A program made the translations under genes and the position numbers. This document shows, in pieces, positions 5,778 to 10,180 of a stretch of DNA of 10,180 bases. Source of the DNA: Chloroflexota bacterium (lineage in GTDB: Bacteria > Chloroflexota > Anaerolineae > UBA4142); contig JAMCRS010000310.1 in NCBI GenBank assembly GCA_023380675.1, forward strand, positions 1 through 10,180. Reading direction: 5' to 3'. Below the pieces are notes generated by a model, which saw only the letters and a list, made by a program, of their open reading frames with translations, was not told the origin of the DNA and ran no database searches. Each line of letters begins with the position of its first letter. The first letter of the stretch is position 1.

Positions 5778-6704
5778 GTGTCACAACCTCCTTCTTCCCA
5801 CAAATCCGGCTTTGTCGCCATCGCCGGCAAGCCCAACGTCGGCAAATCCACCCTCGTCAACGCCTACGTCGGCGCTAAGGTCTCGATCGTATCCAGCAAG
5901 CCGCAGACGACGCGACGCGTGGTTCGCGGCATTCTCTCGCGCCCGGACGCACAGATCATCTTTGTCGACACCCCCGGCATTCACGACCTCGGCTCGCACA
6001 CCCGCGTACCGCTGATGAATCACCTGATGGTCGACGCCGCGACGCGCGTCTTGAACGAGGTGGATGTCGTCGTCTTTTTGACCGACGGGTCCCGGCCTCC
6101 GACGGTCGAAGACAAGCGCATCGGCGAGATGCTGGACGCCCGGCGGCAAGGCCCGGTCCTCCTCGTGCTGAACAAGATGGACGCGCTCAAGCCGGCGAAC
6201 ATTCAGAGCATCACCGAGGCGCATTGGGCGCTCGCCCGCCACGACGACTGGATGCGAATATCCGCCACGCGCAAGGATAACCTCGACAAGCTGCTCGACC
6301 AGGTCCTCGCGCGCCTGCCGGAGGGCCCCGCGCTCTACCCGGCGGACCAGGTCACCGATCAGAACATTCAGGCCGTTGCCGCCGAGCTGATCCGCGAGCA
6401 GGTGCTGACGCTGACGCGCCAGGAGGTCCCGCACGCCGTCGCCGTGGCGATCGACGGATGGAGTGACCGTCGCCCGGACCTGACGCACGTCGGCGCAACC
6501 ATCTACGTCGAGCGCGATTCGCAAAAAGCCATCCTCATCGGTTCCGGCGGCGCGATGCTGAAAGAGATCGGCCAGCGCGCCCGCGCCGAGATCGAGCCGT
6601 GGGTCGGACATCAGGTTTATCTGGAGCTCTGGGTCAAGGTCTGGGAAAGGTGGCGCGACCGAGAGTCCAGCCTGCGCGAGCTCGGCCTGGGTCCCGAAGC
6701 ATGA
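5778..6704 (+). CDS. era: GTPase Era
   Basis: A 308-aa GTPase that helps mature 16S rRNA and assemble the 30S subunit. All G motifs are present, numbered from GTG 5778: G1 GKPNVGKS (17-24), switch I SSKPQTTR (39-46), G3 DTPG (64-67), G4 NKMD (132-135), G5 SAT (162-164). The C-terminal KH RNA-binding domain carries IGSGGAML (254-261) and the usual ending 'YLELWVKVWERWR'. The length matches the family (about 300 aa). Start choice: GTG 5778 coincides with the predicted transcription start. TTG 5772, one codon pair upstream, would overlap the end of the -10 region. The last four bases overlap the next gene (ATGA), so the two are co-transcribed. Base composition is again GC-rich, unlike the toxin-antitoxin block before it. 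Confidence 0.95.
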   Translation: MSQPPSSHKSGFVAIAGKPNVGKSTLVNAYVGAKVSIVSSKPQTTRRVVRGILSRPDAQIIFVDTPGIHDLGSHTRVPLMNHLMVDAATRVLNEVDVVVFLTDGSRPPTVEDKRIGEMLDARRQGPVLLVLNKMDALKPANIQSITEAHWALARHDDWMRISATRKDNLDKLLDQVLARLPEGPALYPADQVTDQNIQAVAAELIREQVLTLTRQEVPHAVAVAIDGWSDRRPDLTHVGATIYVERDSQKAILIGSGGAMLKEIGQRARAEIEPWVGHQVYLELWVKVWERWRDRESSLRELGLGPEA

Positions 6705-7429
6705 AGTCTCTCGTTTCGGTCGTCATCCCCGCGTACAACGAAGTCAAACGAATCGCCCAGACCGTCTCCGAAGCGCAAACGTTCTTCACCCAGCGCCAGC
6801 AGCCGTACGAGATCATCGTCTCCGCCGACGGCGACGACGGGACCCGCGAAGCCGTGTCTGAAATGGCCAAGACCGACCCCATGCTGCGCGTGATCGGGAG
6901 CGCCGGGCGAGGCGGCAAGGGACGCGGCGTCCGCCAGGGGGTTGCCCTGGCAAAGGGCGACATCATCGGCTATTCGGACGCGGACAACAAAACTCCTATC
7001 GACGAGTACGCCAAGCTCGAGCCCTTTTTCGATCAGGGGTACGACGTCGTCATCGGCTCGCGTGCGCTCAGCGAATCCACGATCGAGCGGCGCCAGCCAC
7101 TCTATCGCCAGTTGGGCTCGCGCGGATTCAGCGTCTTTATGCACGCCGTCGTCGGCCTCCCCGGGATCGTGGACTCGCAATGCGGCTTTAAGTTCTTCCG
7201 CCGCGCGGCGGCGGTCGATCTCTTTGCGCGGCAGCGAATCGACGGGTATATGTTCGACGTCGAGATCCTTCACCTCGCGCTCAAGGCCGGCTACCGGATC
7301 GCGCAGGTGCCGATCCGGTGGAGAGACGACGGCGACAGCCGGCTGGTTCTCGTGGGCGGCAATCTGCGCAACGTCGTCGACGTGTTTCGAATCCGCTTTG
7401 GCGCATATCCGGACAAGGCCGGCCGTTGA
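6701..7429 (+). CDS. GT2 family polyprenyl/dolichyl-phosphate glucosyltransferase-like (ALG5-like)
   Basis: A 242-aa soluble GT-A fold enzyme expected to transfer a sugar from a nucleotide sugar to a polyprenyl phosphate at the inner membrane face. Motifs: SVVIPAYNE (6-14), the nucleotide-binding 'VSADGDDGT' (40-48), KGRGVRQG (73-80), the metal-binding DAD at 93-95 in YSDADNKTP, 'VIGSR' (117-121), 'DSQCGFKFF' (158-166) and 'GYMFDVEIL' (182-190). This order is that of the ALG5/DPG-synthase subgroup. No C-terminal membrane helices are present. ATG 6701 overlaps the era stop as ATGA; a longer in-frame start at 6599 would run deep into era. Its stop overlaps the TTGACC of a possible promoter for the YfhO gene. 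Substrate identity is unknown. Confidence 0.85.
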   Translation: MKSLVSVVIPAYNEVKRIAQTVSEAQTFFTQRQQPYEIIVSADGDDGTREAVSEMAKTDPMLRVIGSAGRGGKGRGVRQGVALAKGDIIGYSDADNKTPIDEYAKLEPFFDQGYDVVIGSRALSESTIERRQPLYRQLGSRGFSVFMHAVVGLPGIVDSQCGFKFFRRAAAVDLFARQRIDGYMFDVEILHLALKAGYRIAQVPIRWRDDGDSRLVLVGGNLRNVVDVFRIRFGAYPDKAGR

Positions 7430-7454
7430 CCTCCTCCGGCAAGGAGCGTAACAT
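7426..7454 (+). promoter_or_regulatory. Possible promoter of the YfhO gene
   Basis: TTGACC (7426-7431), which includes the TGA stop of the glycosyltransferase, a 17-nt spacer, and TAACAT (7449-7454, 4 of 6 matches). If used, the YfhO mRNA would have a leader of about 530 nt spanning the tandem repeat and hairpins below. Confidence 0.35.
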
Positions 7455-7632
7455 CGTCGCTCGCCGTAGCCCCGGTCATAGCGGTTTTTCCCTCTCCTTG
7501 CCAAGAGCTCTCATGAACCAAGTCCCGTGGGCGCCGCTCCAGCGCGAATTGGAGTGCAAGCCGGGGTCGTTCAAGAGGCCGGTAGAGGCCACGCTTGTGG
7601 GGTTGCCCCTGATGCGCACCGCCTTAGCCTTC
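7430..7632. other. Gene-free stretch with inverted repeats
   Basis: No convincing gene. GGCAAGGAG (7438-7446) pairs with CTCCTTGCC (7494-7502). CTCCA/TGGAG (7537-7541/7550-7554) and GGGG-TTG-CCCC (7599-7609) form small hairpins. 'GGTAGAGGCCACGCTTGTGG' (7581-7600) loosely resembles the GTAGAG part of the 112-bp repeats that follow. A T-run at 7485-7489 follows only a weak stem, so termination is doubtful. Confidence 0.45.
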
Positions 7633-7744
7633 TTGGAGTTCCCTCGTGCGCGTCAACTGGCCGCATTTGCGTGTCGAAATCACGTATGGTAGAGACGTGT
7701 CGGTGACACGTCTCCGGCCAGGTCTTTATGGACAACCCCGGGGT
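7633..7744. repeat. 112-bp tandem repeat, copy 1
   Basis: The first of two head-to-tail copies, differing from the second only at A7728 (T7840 in copy 2). It contains a perfect 10-bp stem GAGACGTGTC (7692-7701) / GACACGTCTC (7705-7714) with a 3-nt loop. That is flanked by an outer 7-bp stem CTGGCCG (7657-7663) / CGGCCAG (7715-7721). A small CGTG/CACG stem can form within the 28-nt asymmetric strand. Confidence 0.93.
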
Positions 7745-7856
7745 TTGGAGTTCCCTCGTGCGCGTCAACTGGCCGCATTTGCGTGTCGAAATCACGTATG
7801 GTAGAGACGTGTCGGTGACACGTCTCCGGCCAGGTCTTTTTGGACAACCCCGGGGT
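7745..7856. repeat. 112-bp tandem repeat, copy 2
   Basis: Directly abuts copy 1, with 111 of 112 bases identical. It carries the same nested hairpins: inner stem 7804-7813 / 7817-7826, outer stem 7769-7775 / 7827-7833. The 112-bp unit is not a multiple of three and both copies hold stops in several frames, so it is read as non-coding, possibly a structured RNA or an amplified intergenic repeat. Confidence 0.93.
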
Positions 7857-7924
7857 GAGGAGCGTTTTTGGGCGTCCGACGCCAGGTGACTGGTTTCTTC
7901 AGGGGTGTCCTTGGCAAGGGGAGG

Positions 7925-7984
7925 CGCTGGTGCGACCTCGCAGCGGCGCCAAGCACCGCACCAGTAACGCACCAGCGGGAGGGG
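7925..7984 (+). promoter_or_regulatory. Structured leader with alternative hairpins before the YfhO ribosome site
   Basis: CGCTGGTGCG (7925-7934) pairs perfectly with CGCACCAGCG (7968-7977). Its inner eight bases CTGGTGCG (7927-7934) can instead pair with CGCACCAG at 7957-7964. GGCGC (7923-7927) can also pair with GCGCC (7946-7950). The 7968-7977 arm runs into the ribosome site GGGAGGGG (7977-7984), which is 6 nt before GTG 7991. The pairing potential is seen; a regulatory role is inference. Confidence 0.4.
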
Positions 7985-7990
7985 TCTCGC

Positions 7991-8107
7991 GTGGCACGTA
8001 AAGTCGAACAACTCCTCGGGAGCGAAATCGCCCGGGCGATCCTCCTCCTCTGCGCGCTCCTCACCCTCTTCTTCTGGAATGTCGTCGCCGGCGGTGAGAA
8101 ACCCTAG
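7991..8107 (+). pseudogene. YfhO N-terminal piece, cut off by an in-frame TAG
   Basis: GTG 7991, with a strong ribosome site GGGAGGGG 6 nt upstream, opens a 38-codon frame: VARKVEQLLGSEIARAILLL then CALLTLFFWNVVAGGEKP and TAG (8105-8107). This is a basic N-terminus plus a first transmembrane helix ending 'FFWxxVxGG', as in YfhO-family proteins. The frame continues without shift after the TAG (QSTFTSLPNTMPDGPYGY...), and that continuation is the normal next part of the family. So this is most likely the true start of the YfhO gene at 8138-10144. It is separated from it by a nonsense mutation, read through, or split by a sequence error. As a free-standing 38-aa peptide it has no evident role. 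Confidence 0.62.
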
Positions 8108-8137
8108 CAGTCCACCTTTACGTCTCTCCCCAACACG

Positions 8138-10144
8138 ATGCCGGACGGGCCGTACGGCTACACCGGGCATCGCGTGACCACCCAGCCTACCCGTGACGCC
8201 GGCGCGAGCGCGTTTCAAACCGAGCCGCTCAACCGGCTCGCGTCCCGCATGTGGAAGGCCGGCCAATTGCCGCTCTGGAACCCATACGCCGGCCTCGGCG
8301 TACCCCTCGCCGCGAACATGCAGTCGGGCGCATTCTATCCGCTCAGTCTGCTCACCGCCCTCGCGCCCGACAATCTCTGGGTTTGGGTAAGCGATGCGCT
8401 GACACTGCTAGGGTTTCTCACCGCCGGCCTTTTTACCTTCCTGTTCCTGCGCAGCATCGGCGTCGGACCGCCCGGCGCTGCCGGCTCGGCCGCCGCTTAC
8501 ATGTTCTGCGGCTACTTGCTCTACTTCCTCGGCACGGCCGACTGGCGGGTCGACGTCCTGGTTCCTCTGCTCGTGTTCGGGTCCGAACGCCTCTATGCTC
8601 GGCGGAGCCGGGGGTCCGGCCTCCTGGTCGCGGCCGGCGTCATGCTCTCCATCACAGCCGGGATGCCGGAAGCGTCCCTCTTTGCGCTCCTCGTCGCCGG
8701 CCTCTACTACGTCTATCGCGCGTTCGCCGCCGGTCTCGCGTCTCGGCAAACGATCCGCGACTCGGCCGTCGCGCTCCTCCCGTTCGCCGCCGCGGCTGGA
8801 CTGGGTATCGCGCTCTCCGCTTACCTCACCATTCCCTTCGTCGAGTATCTACGCCTCTCGTGGAACTCGCACCCGCCGGGCGTCGGGCTGCAGTCCATTC
8901 CGTTCGACGGCGCCATTTCCCTCATCGTCCCGAACTTTTTCGGAAACGTGCTCCCCTCCTGGTTCAACCCGTATCCGTCGGACCTGTGGGGAACGCTTCC
9001 GTACATCGGCGGCGTTACGGCACTATTGGCCTTGTTTGCGATCGCCCGCGGCGCCGGGACGAACCGGCAATCGTATTTCTGGATTGCCATTTCCGCCGCA
9101 TTTCTCCTCAAGGCCTTCGGCGTCCCGGTCGTCAACCTGCTCGGCAACTTGCCGCTGCTCGACCTGAGTGTCTTTCCGCGATTTGCGGTTGCGCCGTTCA
9201 TGTTCGCAACCGCCGTCCTCGCCGGCATTGGCATCGACAACCTACAGCAGCGGCGAATCGGTTGGGTGCGCGAGCTGGCAACCGCTGCGGCCGTGCTCGC
9301 CGTCATCGCGGCATTCACCCTCTATTACTGGCCGCGCGCCGAGGCCGCCGGCAAAACCGGCTTTCTCGTAACCCAAGTCGCCGTCGAAGCCGCCTTTGTG
9401 GTCCTCGCCTTGCTCGCGTTCCTGCTCGCGCGCTACCGGGTCCTGAGCGCGCGCACAGCCGCCGTCGCCCTGGTCGGCCTCGTCGTCCTCGATCTCTACG
9501 CGGCGTCCCCCAAGGACCGGTCGACGCGCTACGACCCGTTCACCGAGCCGCCGTTCGTCGCGTCCCTTTTGCAAGACCACGCTCCGTTCCGGACCCTGGG
9601 TCTCGATTACGTGCTCTATCCCGACACGGCCGGCGTGTACGGCATCCAGGACCTCAAGGACCTCGACGCCGTCTATCCGACCCGGCTCACCACCTTTCTG
9701 CAGAGATTCGTCGATCCCATTTTCAAAGACCGCTTTACCGGAATCAACGTCCTCGACAACAAGTTTCTCGATCTGCTGAACGTCCAGTACCTGGTAACAA
9801 AGTATCCACTGATGGACCGCTGGCAGAGCGCCGACCTGACGGAAAAGATCATTCAGGCGTGTGCGTCCCCTCCCGGCTGCCCGGAATTCCAGCTCGGTCG
9901 CGACGGGACCGACCCGGTGCTGCAGGTTGGCAGCCCGTCCGGACGCTGGTCCTCCACGATCGTCGCGCCGGTCGAGCTTCCCCAGTCCCGGGTCTGGCTC
10001 CGCTTCGACATCGGCGCAACCGGCGGCCCACCCGTCGACGGGGTCGCACCCGGACGGCCGCGGGCCAACGCCTACGTCGCCGTGGCCAAATCAGCGCACT
10101 CCCGCATATCGACCCACGGCCGCCGGCCGATACACCACGGGTAG
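8138..10144 (+). CDS. YfhO-family multi-pass membrane protein (GT-C-like), probably interrupted
   Basis: 668 residues from ATG 8138 to TAG 10144. 'WKAGQLPLWNPYAGLGVPLA' (39-58) followed by NMQSGAFYPL is the hallmark first extracytoplasmic loop of YfhO (PF09586). About ten hydrophobic segments follow (for example 85-104, 117-132, 160-190, 210-235 and 290-410). Then comes a soluble part with 'LNVQYLVTKYPL' near residues 546-557, a family landmark, and a carbohydrate-binding-like beta stretch after 590. In Bacillus, YfhO acts with the polyprenyl-P-GlcNAc synthase CsbB to glycosylate lipoteichoic acid; a similar GT-C role with the GT2 enzyme upstream is inferred. ATG 8138 has no ribosome site, and the real start is probably GTG 7991, beyond an in-frame TAG at 8105. 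The last about 20 residues look out of frame, and in-frame YfhO-like sequence resumes after the terminal TAG. Confidence 0.8.
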   Translation: MPDGPYGYTGHRVTTQPTRDAGASAFQTEPLNRLASRMWKAGQLPLWNPYAGLGVPLAANMQSGAFYPLSLLTALAPDNLWVWVSDALTLLGFLTAGLFTFLFLRSIGVGPPGAAGSAAAYMFCGYLLYFLGTADWRVDVLVPLLVFGSERLYARRSRGSGLLVAAGVMLSITAGMPEASLFALLVAGLYYVYRAFAAGLASRQTIRDSAVALLPFAAAAGLGIALSAYLTIPFVEYLRLSWNSHPPGVGLQSIPFDGAISLIVPNFFGNVLPSWFNPYPSDLWGTLPYIGGVTALLALFAIARGAGTNRQSYFWIAISAAFLLKAFGVPVVNLLGNLPLLDLSVFPRFAVAPFMFATAVLAGIGIDNLQQRRIGWVRELATAAAVLAVIAAFTLYYWPRAEAAGKTGFLVTQVAVEAAFVVLALLAFLLARYRVLSARTAAVALVGLVVLDLYAASPKDRSTRYDPFTEPPFVASLLQDHAPFRTLGLDYVLYPDTAGVYGIQDLKDLDAVYPTRLTTFLQRFVDPIFKDRFTGINVLDNKFLDLLNVQYLVTKYPLMDRWQSADLTEKIIQACASPPGCPEFQLGRDGTDPVLQVGSPSGRWSSTIVAPVELPQSRVWLRFDIGATGGPPVDGVAPGRPRANAYVAVAKSAHSRISTHGRRPIHHG

Positions 10145-10180
10145 GTGATGCAGGACCAGGACAACCGCATCAGCGTGCTC
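10145..10180 (+). pseudogene. Continuation of the YfhO frame after the second TAG (partial)
   Basis: In the same frame as the preceding gene, the 12 codons after TAG 10142-10144 read VMQDQDNRISVL and remain open to the window edge. This resembles the 'VYxDxNxRVYEN' segment that in YfhO proteins follows the LNVxYLV landmark and precedes 'ALPRA'. If so, the C-terminal domain of the protein lies to the right of the window and is disconnected from the main frame. The call rests on only 12 residues. Confidence 0.4.

Noticed and set aside
5781..6611. 276-codon minus-strand frame opposite era
   Set aside because: Antisense shadow of a certain gene, with low-complexity Arg/Val/Asp composition and no motif.
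6617..7504. 295-codon minus-strand frame opposite the GT2 gene
   Set aside because: Shadow of the GT2 coding sequence; no family resemblance or ribosome site.
7513..7692. Possible 59-aa protein starting MNQVPWAPLQ
   Set aside because: Its end runs into the first 112-bp repeat copy. It has only a weak ribosome site and no recognised homologue, and the repeat period is not a multiple of three. Treated as non-coding.
7633..7856. CRISPR array
   Set aside because: The two 112-bp copies abut directly with no spacer, and there are only two of them.
7868..7990. Upstream ATG-type extension of the small YfhO N-terminal frame
   Set aside because: The residues before GTG 7991 are basic and unstructured and lie in the hairpin-rich leader. 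GTG 7991 has a much better ribosome site.
7857..7990. T-box or other known riboswitch
   Set aside because: TGGTGCGACC only superficially recalls the T-box GGTGGNACCGCG. No specifier stem or matching downstream amino-acid gene is present.

Overview
The window looks like part of a GC-rich bacterial chromosome (about 63-65% GC in the flanks by eye) carrying a lower-GC accessory insert. Gene content fits a free-living member of Chloroflexota or a neighbouring soil phylum: a multidomain envelope glycoside-hydrolase protein with a degenerate YaaH/GH18-like barrel, a YfhO protein with a 'MPDGPYGYTG' type N-terminus, and several RelE/HicB/VapC modules. This placement is by resemblance only and is of low confidence. 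Promoters are of the sigma70 type (TTGACA / TATAAT), mostly with 17-nt spacers.

Layout. 1-82 (-) is the N-terminus of an MFS transporter that runs off the left edge. It has a strong promoter at 165-193 on the minus strand and is transcribed divergently from 312-3149 (+), a 945-aa membrane-anchored protein. That protein has a ZU5-like region, a catalytically degenerate GH18-like barrel, an Ig-like region, a Pro-rich linker and an apparently intact clan GH-A glycosidase domain. From about 3150 to 5770 lies a visibly AT-richer toxin-antitoxin island. It holds an antitoxin/RelE pair (3344-3827), an RHH antitoxin/VapC pair (3998-4721), and an unusual three-gene unit of HicB-like protein, second antitoxin and second RelE (4967-5677). 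Each unit has its own sigma70-type promoter. Two near-identical 14-bp palindromes (3171-3201 and 3897-3929) bracket the first pair, and the second palindrome is a convincing intrinsic terminator.

The right part returns to GC-rich chromosome-like DNA. It holds era (5778-6704, probably leaderless), overlapped by 4 bp by a soluble ALG5-like GT2 glycosyltransferase (6701-7429). Next is a 560-bp gene-free leader with a 112-bp tandem duplication and nested hairpins, then a YfhO-type membrane protein. The YfhO reading frame is cut by an in-frame TAG at 8105-8107, just after its first membrane helix. A second in-frame TAG at 10142-10144 precedes family-like sequence. Either this is a pseudogene, or the ambers are read through, or they are errors.

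How the parts may work together. The GT2 plus YfhO pair resembles the polyprenyl-phosphate-sugar synthase plus GT-C pair (CsbB/YfhO) known from Bacillus cell-wall glycosylation. With the glycosidase protein it suggests an envelope-glycan theme on both sides of the toxin-antitoxin island. No tRNA, rRNA, CRISPR array or transposase gene was seen.
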